DNA of 25,455 nt from JAZKDW01 sp040387375. GTDB taxonomy: Bacteria > Pseudomonadota > Gammaproteobacteria > Burkholderiales > Burkholderiaceae_D. Position numbers and translations under genes: made by a program. The DNA is taken from NCBI GenBank assembly GCA_040387375.1, contig JAZKDW010000070.1:1-25455 (forward strand), given 5' to 3'. Under the pieces are notes generated by a model, which was not told the origin of the DNA, searched no databases, and worked only from the letters and a program-made list of their open reading frames with translations. Of the stretch, positions 6,779-14,267 are shown in pieces. How positions within the stretch are numbered: position 1 is the first letter of the stretch; every line of letters starts with the position of its first letter.

Positions 6779-8141
6779 TGACCCGGTAACAAGGCACGTA
6801 CTGCTTGCCTGGCAGCTTCATCCGGTGTTGCACGACAAATGCGCCCAGCAGCGCGTCCATCGGTTCCATGATGGCGGTGTCGCCGTGGATCTCGAAATGG
6901 CCGTATTTCTCGATCGCGCGTATTCCCTGGTCTTTCACATTGCCGGCCACCACGCCTGAAAAAGCGCGGCGCAGATTGGCAGCCAGCAGGTGTCTGTCCT
7001 GGTTTTTGTGCAAGCTGAGGCTGCGCATGTTTTCATGCGTCGGGATAAACGGCTTTTGAAATTCATGATCGATTTTCAGCAGCCAGTTGAAGTAATACGC
7101 ATCGGCCCTTTCCTTGCGGAACTCGCGTACTTTCTTGATGCCACCCAGCATCTCCACTGCGACGGTGGCCGGATCGTCGATGATGATCTTGTAGCGCTGT
7201 TGCGCGGCGGGCCCCAGGGTCAGGCCGATGAATTCGTCAATCTGCCTGAAATAATCCGCCGATGCCGCTGGTCCCGTGAAAATCAGCGGGAAGGGAAGAG
7301 TGGCGTTATCGGGGTGCAGCAGGATGCCGAGAATGTACAGGATTTCCTCGGCGGTGCCGGCGCCGCCGGGGAAGACGACGATGCCATGGCCGACCCGCAC
7401 AAAGGCTTCCAGGCGCTTTTCGATATCCGGCAGGATCACCAGGTCGTTGACGATCGGATTGGGCGCCTCGGCGGCAATGATGCCGGGTTCCGAGATGCCT
7501 AGATAGCGGCCATTGCCGATGCGCTGCTTGGCATGTCCGATGGTGGCGCCTTTCATCGGTCCTTTCATCGCGCCCGGACCGCAGCCGGTGCAGATATCCA
7601 TGCTGCGCAGCCCGATTTCGTAACCCACTTTTTTCGAGTAGTCGTATTCTTCGCGCGAGATCGAATGTCCGCCCCAGCAAACGACCAGATTGGGATTGGT
7701 AAGCGGGTTCAGTACATCGGCGTTGCGCAGGATATGGAATACCGAGTCGGTGATGCCGGCGGAAGAATCGGGATCGAATTTCGGATTGCTGCTGATTTCG
7801 TCGTTAATGAAAAGCACGTCGCGCAACACGGCGAACAGATGTTCGTGGATGCCGCGGATCATCTTGTTGTCGACAAAGGCGCTGGCTGGCGCGCCCTTGA
7901 TGTCAAGCTTGATGCCGCGTTCGCGCTGGATGATGCTGATATCGAAGTCGGGGTAGCGTTCCAGCAGTTCCTTGCCGTCGTCCAGATAATTGCCGCAGTT
8001 GAGCACTGCCAGTGACGAGTTGCGGAAGACCTTGTGCAGACCGCCGTGACTGTTATCCAGCAGCTTGTGGACTTCAGCCTTGGACAAGACATCCAGCCGG
8101 CCTTCGGGTGAGATTTGTGTATCGACTACTTTGTATTCCAT
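6771..8141 (-). CDS. ppnN: Pyrimidine/purine nucleotide 5'-monophosphate nucleosidase (YgdH/LOG family)
   Basis: 456 residues, close to the roughly 454 of E. coli PpnN. The protein follows PpnN throughout: an N-terminal domain (LSKAEVHKLL, FRNSSLAVLNCGNYLDDGKELL), the central LOG Rossmann domain with CWGGHSI, CTGCGPGAMKGPMKGA and the PGGAGTAEE nucleotide-binding loop, and a C-terminal domain with RRAFSGVVAGNVKDQGIRAIE and FVVQHRMKLPG. The enzyme hydrolyses nucleoside 5'-monophosphates to base plus ribose 5-phosphate in the cytoplasm. The E. coli protein is stimulated by (p)ppGpp; whether that holds here is unknown. The ATG at 8141 matches the family N-terminus, although the ribosome-binding site is weak. 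An upstream in-frame extension to 8237 is not family-like. Confidence 0.93.
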   Translation of the reverse strand: MEYKVVDTQISPEGRLDVLSKAEVHKLLDNSHGGLHKVFRNSSLAVLNCGNYLDDGKELLERYPDFDISIIQRERGIKLDIKGAPASAFVDNKMIRGIHEHLFAVLRDVLFINDEISSNPKFDPDSSAGITDSVFHILRNADVLNPLTNPNLVVCWGGHSISREEYDYSKKVGYEIGLRSMDICTGCGPGAMKGPMKGATIGHAKQRIGNGRYLGISEPGIIAAEAPNPIVNDLVILPDIEKRLEAFVRVGHGIVVFPGGAGTAEEILYILGILLHPDNATLPFPLIFTGPAASADYFRQIDEFIGLTLGPAAQQRYKIIIDDPATVAVEMLGGIKKVREFRKERADAYYFNWLLKIDHEFQKPFIPTHENMRSLSLHKNQDRHLLAANLRRAFSGVVAGNVKDQGIRAIEKYGHFEIHGDTAIMEPMDALLGAFVVQHRMKLPGKQYVPCYRVIK

Positions 8142-8225
8142 CACTATGCAATATCCATTTTTGTTGTGTCGTGAGTGACAGTATTCACCGCAAATCTGGA
8201 CAAGTCCAGTGTTTGCGGCAGGGGT

Positions 8226-8256
8226 TTGATATTTCAATTGCCAAAATGATTACAAT
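8226..8256 (+). promoter_or_regulatory. Candidate promoter for the DnaQ-like exonuclease gene
   Basis: TTGATA (8226-8231) and TACAAT (8251-8256) resemble -35 and -10 boxes. The 19-base spacer is longer than ideal, so the call rests mainly on the good -10 box, about 65 bases upstream of the GTG start. Confidence 0.3.
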
Positions 8257-8321
8257 GGCCGCTGCCAGTGAAGGTACGGTAATATGCCGCTCATCCATTT
8301 TCCTGTTTCTGAAAGACGCGT

Positions 8322-8951
8322 GTGTACGAAAAGCCGATTGTCATGCTTGATTTTGAAACCACAGGCCTGAGCCCGGACCAGGGCGCGCGCATCACTGAAG
8401 TGGCGGCGCTGCGCATAGTCGGCGGCCGCATCGTCGACCGTTTTGTGTCGCTGGTCAATTGCAACGTCAGGGTGCCGTCCTTCATCACCGAACTGACCGG
8501 CATCACGCAGGCAATGGTGAATGCCGCGCCGGCTGCGGCGACTGTCGTGCCGGAATTATTGCGTTTCATCGGTACCGATTCGCTGTCGGCTCACAATGCG
8601 AGTTTCGACGCCAGGTTTCTGCTGGCCGAAAGCGCGCGGCTGGGGCTGGCGCCGGCGCATGCGAGGATGATCTGTTCACTCAAATTGTCGCGGCGCGTGT
8701 ATCCGGGATTGCGCAGTTACAAGCTGGGTTTGCTGGCGCCGGCGCTGGGTATCCGGTTTTCGGGTGCGGCGCACAGGGCGGAGGCGGATGCGGAGGTGTC
8801 GGCGCATTTGCTGCTGCATATCGGGGAACATCTGGGAAGGACTTATCGGATGGGGTCGATTGATCCGGATTTGCTGGAGGCTGTGAATCGATTGAGTGCG
8901 GCCAAGGTGGAGGGGTTTTTGAACAAGCGGATGGTGGCGGGTTCTGCATGA
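8322..8951 (+). CDS. DnaQ-like 3'-5' exonuclease (DEDDh family)
   Basis: 209 residues. All three exonuclease motifs are present: ExoI DFETTG (D10, E12), ExoII HNASFDARF (D96), and ExoIIIe with H151 and D156 in AAHRAEADAEV. These residues bind two metal ions and cut DNA or RNA from the 3' end. The ~160-residue catalytic domain is followed by a short C-terminal extension ending FLNKRMVAGSA. The start is a GTG at 8322; the next in-frame ATG (8343) would cut the first beta strand. The protein could be a polymerase III epsilon-like proofreader or a stand-alone repair or RNA exonuclease. It does not look like the main epsilon subunit, because no neighbouring rnhA or polymerase gene is seen. Confidence 0.88.
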   Translation: MYEKPIVMLDFETTGLSPDQGARITEVAALRIVGGRIVDRFVSLVNCNVRVPSFITELTGITQAMVNAAPAAATVVPELLRFIGTDSLSAHNASFDARFLLAESARLGLAPAHARMICSLKLSRRVYPGLRSYKLGLLAPALGIRFSGAAHRAEADAEVSAHLLLHIGEHLGRTYRMGSIDPDLLEAVNRLSAAKVEGFLNKRMVAGSA

Positions 8952-9265
8952 ATATAGTGTGATGCAGGTTCAGTCTGGATTCCCGCGTTCGCGCTAACCT
9001 ATACCCATATCTTTGCAAGTTTCCAGCATTGCACGTTCGCAGCGAAAATTTGCCTTGCAATAATCGTAGGGTGTAATAAGCGTCAGCGCATTACACCTTG
9101 CAGCGTTCGCAAATGCCAACCGTGATCGGGCACGGTGTAATGCGCTTCGCTTATTACACCCTACGAAACTGCAATGGCCCGCCGCCGGGCACGATTCAGT
9201 CTCATCACGGTCAAAAATTGACCCTCATCAAATTTTTGCCGGCGTGTATTCCTGGCACTGCATTC
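8952..9265. other. Intergenic region without a gene, containing two repeat copies
   Basis: About 314 bases separate the exonuclease and phospholipase D genes. The middle carries two oppositely oriented copies of the dispersed hairpin repeat (9066-9097 and 9134-9163). No convincing coding sequence was seen. Translations that extend the phospholipase frame back across the repeat look like the usual read-through of repeat DNA. Confidence 0.7.
9066..9163. repeat. Pair of inverted dispersed hairpin repeats (GTAGGGTGTAATAAGCG family)
   Basis: Copy 1 (9066-9097) begins GTAGGGTGTAATAAGCG and is itself a hairpin, with GGTGTAAT pairing to ATTACACC. Copy 2 (9134-9163) is the reverse complement with a small change in the loop, and ends in ACACCCTACGAAACTG. 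The 36-base spacer between them has no recognised feature. Together the copies could form a long cruciform or stem. Confidence 0.8.
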
Positions 9266-11431
9266 ATGGCGCACCCATCAGAATCCGACAATATTTCCTT
9301 TCCCGGCATCCTTCAACCCGGGCGCAATTGCTGGCGCATCGAGAAGGCACATCGTTTCAGCATGCTGGTCGATGCCGACGACTATTTCAAGGCAGTGCGT
9401 GCGGCGATACGGGAGGCGCGCCGCAGCATCTTCATTCTCAGCTGGGATATCGATAGCCGCACCCGGCTGGTGCCCGGCGGCGCCAATGATGGGTATCCCG
9501 AGCCGCTGGGGGATTTCCTGCATGCGGTGATTTCTTCTCGTCCGGAATTGCATGCCTATGTCCTGAACTGGGATTTTGCGATGCTGTATGCATTGGAACG
9601 GGAATGGCTGCCCGCATACAGGCTGGGCTGGCGCACACATCAGCGGCTCGCTTTCCGGATGGATGGCCGCCATCCGATCGGGGCTTCCCATCATCAGAAA
9701 ATCGTTGTCGTCGACGATGCGCTTGCCTTTGTTGGCGGTCTCGACCTGACCAGCTGCCGATGGGATACGCCGGCGCATGCATTCCATTCGACTCTGCGCC
9801 GCGGCCTCGATGGCAAACCGTATGCGCCGTTTCACGACGTGCAGGCCATGGTGGATGGGCCTGCCGCGCGCGCGCTCGGCGAACTGGCGCGCCTGCGCTG
9901 GCAGCGTGCCAGCACCCAAACGCCGATCGCTGCCGAGGCGCCGGAGGCCGACCGATGGCCGGCCGGCCACATTCCCGACCTCACCGGGATCGCGGTCGGC
10001 ATCGCTCGTACCGAACCGGCCTTCGAAGGCGAGCACGGCGTGCACGAAGTGAGGCAATTGCACCTCGATGCCATCGCTGCCGCGCGTCACCATCTTTTCT
10101 TTGAAAACCAGTATTTCACTTCTGGCCTGATCGCCGATGCGCTCAGCGCGCGCCTCGCCGAACCCGATGGTCCTGAAGTTGTGGTGGTGTCGCCGGAAAC
10201 ACAAAGCGGCTGGCTGGAAAAAGCAACGATGGGTGTCTTGCGTGCACGCATGCAGCGCCGCCTGAAGGCCGCGGACCGCCATGGCCATTACCGGCTGTAC
10301 TGTCCGTATATTCCGGGATTGAATGGCACCTGCCTCAACGTGCACAGCAAGGTGTTTGTTGTGGATAACACGCTGTTCAGCGTCGGCTCCGCCAATCTCA
10401 GCAGCCGCTCGATGGCGCTCGACACCGAATGCAACCTGGTCATCGAAGCCTGCGGCGGCGATGCGGAGCAGGCTCGGATCCGCGACGGCATCGCGCAATT
10501 GCGCAACCGCTTGCTGGCCGAACACCTGAACACACCGGTGGCGGCGCTGGAGCGCGAGATGGGCCGCCGCGACAGCGTGATCGCTGCCGTCGAGTCATTA
10601 CAACATCCCGGACGTACACTGCGTTCGTGCAATCCGGTCGCGCCGCCCGAACTGGATGCGCTGATCCCGGAGCGGGCATTGTTCGATCCGGAACGTCCGA
10701 TCGACCCGGATGAACTGGTAGCGCAACTGGTGCCGCCCGATGCCAGGAAACCCGCGCCGCGGCGCCTGATCGTGCTCGCCGCGCTGGCCATAGTGCTGGC
10801 GGCGCTGGCGATCGCCTGGCGCTGGACGCCGGTGCGCGAGTGGGTCAATCTGGCCTCCCTCGTGCTGATTGCGCGCAGCCTCGAGACGCTGCCTTTCACG
10901 CCGCTTGCGGTTCCATTCGGTTATGTGGTGGCCGGCCTGATAATGGTGCCGGTGACGTTGCTGATTGCGGTCACGGGCATCGTGTTCGGACCGGTGCTGG
11001 GCACTGTTTATGCGATCGCGGGCACGCTGTTGAGCGCAGCGGTTACCTACGGCCTCGGACGCTGGCTGGGACGCGCCACGGTGCACCGCCTGCTGGGGCC
11101 GCGCATCGATCGCCTGAGCCAGGCGGTGGGCAGGCGCGGCATCCTGGCGATGACCATCATCCGGGTGCTGCCAGTGGCGCCTTTCACCGTGGTGAATGTG
11201 GTTGCCGGTGCGTCGCACATCAGTTTCCGCGACTTCATGTTCGGCACGCTGCTGGGCATGAGCCCCGGCATCGTGGTGACAGTCACGTTCATTCATAACC
11301 TGGCGGAAGTGGTGCGCAATCCCAGTGTCGGCACGGTGATGGTGCTGGCGCTGGTGGCGGTTTTCCTGATCGGTTTTGCACTGTTACTGCAGCGTCTGCT
11401 CGCAGGCAAGGAAGATCAGAAAGCGCGATGA
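9266..11431 (+). CDS. Phospholipase D / VTT (DedA-like) membrane fusion protein
   Basis: 721 residues. Two phospholipase D halves carry HxK(x)4D motifs: HQKIVVVD (H143, K145, D150) with GGLD behind it, and HSKVFVVD (H360, K362, D367) followed by SVGSANLSSRSM. After about residue 505 comes a hydrophobic segment, then a VTT/DedA-type domain with several membrane spans (about 530-715) containing GIVFGPVLGTVYA and RVLPVAPFTVVNVVAG. PLD enzymes of this type hydrolyse or transfer phosphatidyl groups, as in cardiolipin synthesis, while VTT proteins move or flip lipids. The fusion may couple lipid movement to head-group chemistry at the inner membrane; this is an inference. The start at 9266 lacks a clear ribosome-binding site, but upstream candidates lie in repeat DNA. 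It overlaps the next gene by ATGA. Confidence 0.88.
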   Translation: MAHPSESDNISFPGILQPGRNCWRIEKAHRFSMLVDADDYFKAVRAAIREARRSIFILSWDIDSRTRLVPGGANDGYPEPLGDFLHAVISSRPELHAYVLNWDFAMLYALEREWLPAYRLGWRTHQRLAFRMDGRHPIGASHHQKIVVVDDALAFVGGLDLTSCRWDTPAHAFHSTLRRGLDGKPYAPFHDVQAMVDGPAARALGELARLRWQRASTQTPIAAEAPEADRWPAGHIPDLTGIAVGIARTEPAFEGEHGVHEVRQLHLDAIAAARHHLFFENQYFTSGLIADALSARLAEPDGPEVVVVSPETQSGWLEKATMGVLRARMQRRLKAADRHGHYRLYCPYIPGLNGTCLNVHSKVFVVDNTLFSVGSANLSSRSMALDTECNLVIEACGGDAEQARIRDGIAQLRNRLLAEHLNTPVAALEREMGRRDSVIAAVESLQHPGRTLRSCNPVAPPELDALIPERALFDPERPIDPDELVAQLVPPDARKPAPRRLIVLAALAIVLAALAIAWRWTPVREWVNLASLVLIARSLETLPFTPLAVPFGYVVAGLIMVPVTLLIAVTGIVFGPVLGTVYAIAGTLLSAAVTYGLGRWLGRATVHRLLGPRIDRLSQAVGRRGILAMTIIRVLPVAPFTVVNVVAGASHISFRDFMFGTLLGMSPGIVVTVTFIHNLAEVVRNPSVGTVMVLALVAVFLIGFALLLQRLLAGKEDQKAR

Positions 11432-12171
11432 ATTCAACAGTGGAAAAAAAGGTGGTCATATCAGCGGCAGACGCGGCTTCCAGCCCGTGGCCGCTGACGA
11501 TCGCGACCTACAACATCCATGGCGCGGTAGGCAGCGATGGGCTTTTTGCGCCCGAACGCATTGCCGGCGTGTTGCATGAAATCCAGGCCGATATCGTGGC
11601 GCTGCAGGAGGTGCCGCTGGGCGGCGCCCACGTTCAGAATGTGCCGGCACTGCTGGAACGCAGCACCGGACTGGTCGCGGTCGAAGGGTTTACGTACAGC
11701 GTGGGCGGCAGGCGTTATGGCAATGCGGTGCTGAGCCGCTATCCGGTGCTGGCGACGCGCGCGATTAATATTTCATATGGCGATCGTGAACCGCGCGGCG
11801 CGCTCGATGCCGACATATATTGCCACGGGCATCCGCTGCGTGTGATCGCAACCCACCTCGGATTGCGGCCGGCTGAACGGCGTGACCAGATTCGCCGCCT
11901 GCTGCAGGTATTCGACACCGATCAAATGCCTGTCATCCTGCTGGGGGATGTGAACGAATGGTTTGTATGGGGAAGGCCGCTGCGCTGGCTGATCTCGCAT
12001 TTCCAGGCAGTGCCGGCGCCGGCGACTTTTCCGTCACGCTGGCCCTTGTTTGCGCTCGATCGCATCTGGATCCGGCCCCGCGAACGGCTGGTCCATGTGG
12101 AGGCGCATGCAACGCCGCTGGCGCGCATCGCGTCCGATCATCTTCCGCTGGTGGCGCACATCGATGGATGA
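11428..12171 (+). CDS. Endonuclease/exonuclease/phosphatase (EEP) family hydrolase
   Basis: 247 residues. The EEP metal-dependent phosphodiesterase fold is shown by TYNIHG (N29), LQEV (E61), the ATHLG loop (H143), GDVNEW (D174, N176) and the terminal SDHLP (D237, H238). Members of the family cleave phosphodiester bonds in nucleic acids, sphingomyelin or inositol phospholipids. The start codon overlaps the stop of the PLD-VTT gene by four bases, so the two are translated together. That context favours a lipid-related phosphodiesterase over a DNA nuclease, but sequence alone does not decide. No signal peptide is evident, so it is probably cytoplasmic. The stop is separated by one base from the convergent M23 peptidase gene. 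Confidence 0.85.
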   Translation: MNSTVEKKVVISAADAASSPWPLTIATYNIHGAVGSDGLFAPERIAGVLHEIQADIVALQEVPLGGAHVQNVPALLERSTGLVAVEGFTYSVGGRRYGNAVLSRYPVLATRAINISYGDREPRGALDADIYCHGHPLRVIATHLGLRPAERRDQIRRLLQVFDTDQMPVILLGDVNEWFVWGRPLRWLISHFQAVPAPATFPSRWPLFALDRIWIRPRERLVHVEAHATPLARIASDHLPLVAHIDG

Positions 12172-12172
12172 T

Positions 12173-12865
12173 TCATCGTCCACCCGTAGCTGGCACCCCT
12201 TCCCGTAAAATCGGATAGGGGTTGATAGCGGTTCCCTGCCACCACTTCCTTTCGGGGCCGAGCTTGATGATGGCGAAGTGGAGATGGGGTGTATTGCCGG
12301 CATTGCCGCTCACGCCGACATAACCCAGCAGGTCGCCGCGCTTGACGTCCATGCCTTGCCGCAGGCCGGCTGCGTACTGGTCGAGATGCGCATAATAATA
12401 ACAATAAGCGCCATCAGGATCGAACTGGTATATGGTCAGTCCGCCTGGCTTGCTGGTGAACAGCTTTTCTATCTTGCCGTCTTCCACCGCATACACTGGC
12501 GTGCCGATCGGCGCCAGCATATCGTTCGCTTCATGTATCCTGTCACCGCGCGTTGCGCTGAACGTATCGACCAGGTCTTTCGGCAGGATGCCTTGCACCG
12601 GTATCGTCAGCTTCCTTTGGCGCAAGCGGTTCACATCGTCGGCAAGATCGTCACTCCCTGCTGACTGAGATGGTGCCGGTTTCCCGGATGCTGCTTGCGT
12701 TATGGGCACAACGGGCGTTTTCAGTGGCGCGGATTTACTCTGACGTGGTGGCGGATGAACCAGCTGTTGCGCCGGTTCCGCTGTCACCGTATATCCGGTA
12801 GAGATCACCATCCCGGCCGCAAGGCCGATTGCCAATACTGAAAACCAGACACCGATTTTCCGCAC
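12173..12865 (-). CDS. M23 family (LytM/lysostaphin-type) metallopeptidase, membrane-anchored
   Basis: 230 residues. An N-terminal hydrophobic segment (about 5-25) serves as signal or anchor, followed by a Pro/Ser-rich linker (30-75). The catalytic M23 domain (about 95-215) has the zinc ligands H111 and D115 (HEANDM), H160 in YYYAHL, and the HLHF motif with H194 and H196. All metal and catalytic residues are present, so it should be an active peptidoglycan endopeptidase in the periplasm. Its start lies 2 bases after the stop of the L,D-transpeptidase gene, making a two-gene operon for cutting and cross-linking peptidoglycan. Confidence 0.88.
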   Translation of the reverse strand: MRKIGVWFSVLAIGLAAGMVISTGYTVTAEPAQQLVHPPPRQSKSAPLKTPVVPITQAASGKPAPSQSAGSDDLADDVNRLRQRKLTIPVQGILPKDLVDTFSATRGDRIHEANDMLAPIGTPVYAVEDGKIEKLFTSKPGGLTIYQFDPDGAYCYYYAHLDQYAAGLRQGMDVKRGDLLGYVGVSGNAGNTPHLHFAIIKLGPERKWWQGTAINPYPILREGVPATGGR

Positions 12866-12867
12866 GC

Positions 12868-13860
12868 TTATTCCTGCAGGATGACGGCGACGCCCGGGGC
12901 CACCAGGCCAGCCAGTTCCGTGACGTCCCAGTTGGTCAACCGGATGCAGCCATGCGACTCCGTGTAACCTATTTTGGAAGGTTCGGGCGTGCCGTGTATG
13001 CCGTAATGTTCCTTGGAAAGATCGATCCAGGCCACACCAACCGGATTGTTCGGGCCTGGTGGAATTTTCGCTTTCGTATCGGTGCTTTTGGCATCCCAGA
13101 ACAGTTTGGGGTTATAAAAGAAGGGCGGGTTCCTGGCCGTGCCGTTGACTTTCCATTTGCCGATCGGCAGCGGGTCGTGTTCACTGCCGATGGTGGATGG
13201 ATAGGAAGCCATTATCTTGCCGTCCGCATCATAAGCGGTCACGGTGCGATCCGATTTATCCACGACCACACGCGCGGCTTTGCCAACCAGGCTGGTGCGG
13301 ATGGCCGGCACTACAATCTCTTCATTTTCCGTAAAGGCCGCGCGGGGATTGAGCTGCTTCAGCAGCTTCGGGCTCACATGGAAACGTTCACCCAGGGCTT
13401 CGAGCAGGGAGCTGTAGCCGAGCGCCGGCAATGCCGATTTTTCCGCCATGGTGGCGGGAATCTGCATGAACGGGCCGGCACCGTCCATGGCGGTGATGAC
13501 ATACGTGGTCAGTACCGGAGCGTTTTCCTGATTGAGTTGCTCCCAGGTGCTGGCGTCGACCACGCCGGTGACATTAAGCCCGCGCGCCTCCTGAAAAGCC
13601 CTGACAGCCTTTACCGAATTGCCTCCGAATGTTCCGTCAACTTCACCTACCGAAAAATGCGCGCGGTTGAGCAATATTTGCGCACGCAAGCTGGCAGCCG
13701 ATTTCGATTTCGCAATGACGGTCTGCCGAATCTGCGGATCGTTGACCGCATCGGTGCTGAAGACCGGCATTGCCGGCGCCTGCTTCGGCAACTTTGTCGT
13801 CGCGGCGGCGGTCCATCCCGCACTGGAAAGTGCAAGTAGCGCAATAATAAAATGTTTCAT
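12868..13860 (-). CDS. L,D-transpeptidase (YkuD domain) with peptidoglycan-binding domain
   Basis: 330 residues. A signal peptide (about 1-20, ending TAAA) is followed by a PG_binding_1-type domain (about 57-110, LNRAHFSVGEVDGTFGGNS), then a LysM-like region (about 140-190, with VSPKLLKQLNP), and a YkuD catalytic domain (about 196-328). The active-site motif SHGCIRLTNWD is intact (C305, H303, and H289 in GIHGT). Such enzymes form 3-3 cross-links in peptidoglycan or attach proteins to it, from the periplasmic side. It is the first gene of a minus-strand pair with the M23 peptidase. Confidence 0.92.
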   Translation of the reverse strand: MKHFIIALLALSSAGWTAAATTKLPKQAPAMPVFSTDAVNDPQIRQTVIAKSKSAASLRAQILLNRAHFSVGEVDGTFGGNSVKAVRAFQEARGLNVTGVVDASTWEQLNQENAPVLTTYVITAMDGAGPFMQIPATMAEKSALPALGYSSLLEALGERFHVSPKLLKQLNPRAAFTENEEIVVPAIRTSLVGKAARVVVDKSDRTVTAYDADGKIMASYPSTIGSEHDPLPIGKWKVNGTARNPPFFYNPKLFWDAKSTDTKAKIPPGPNNPVGVAWIDLSKEHYGIHGTPEPSKIGYTESHGCIRLTNWDVTELAGLVAPGVAVILQE

Positions 13861-14267
13861 GCAAATTCCCGGTCTGTCGCATGGAGCGGCGCGATGGCGT
13901 CGCCCGTAGCTATTTTGAATAAATGATGTTTCCTGTCAGGCGGTCAAGTGCCTGTCCGGTGCCGTCAGCATGCCCTTTTGCGGGCGCGTGCTCTGTACGC
14001 TATCGAACGGACATCGGTTTATTACTGAAACATGACCAGACAAGGTGGAGGCGATGGTGAAAAATTGCCAGGATTCTGGTGCGCCGGGAGTGTGGATTTT
14101 CTCGAACATGGGATAAGGCAGACCGACGTTGCCGCCGGTTCCGCCGCCTGAGCTTGCCGCGTGAGCAAGAATCAGCCTGATTGAACTGGATAGTCGTGAA
14201 GGCCTCCTGATCCAGGCAAAATGTCACTTGCGTGCGTATTCAAACCTGGGCAATGCCTTCAGTGCCT
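13861..14267. other. Intergenic region between the L,D-transpeptidase and dnaK, no gene seen
   Basis: About 407 bases. A minus-strand open frame at 14000-14227 has an Arg/Ser-rich composition without any recognisable fold, and is not accepted as a gene. No strong terminator with a T tract was found after dnaK. The stretch next to 13860 should hold the promoter for the transpeptidase operon, but I could not identify boxes with confidence. Confidence 0.5.

Noticed and set aside
9066..9163. The repeat pair as a CRISPR array
   Set aside because: There are only two units, in opposite orientation, each internally palindromic, with no regular spacers and no cas gene.
9278..10525. Long minus-strand open frame (415 codons) opposite the phospholipase D gene
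   Set aside because: The plus-strand frame carries two HKD motifs and a VTT domain. The antisense translation has no recognisable domain and reflects the GC-biased codon use of the real gene.
12829..13839. Plus-strand open frame opposite the L,D-transpeptidase
   Set aside because: The minus-strand frame has the SHGCIRL active site and a signal peptide. The plus-strand product has no recognisable domain.
14000..14227. Minus-strand open frame of 75 codons downstream of dnaK
   Set aside because: Arg/Ser-rich, with no ribosome-binding site or family resemblance; treated as intergenic.
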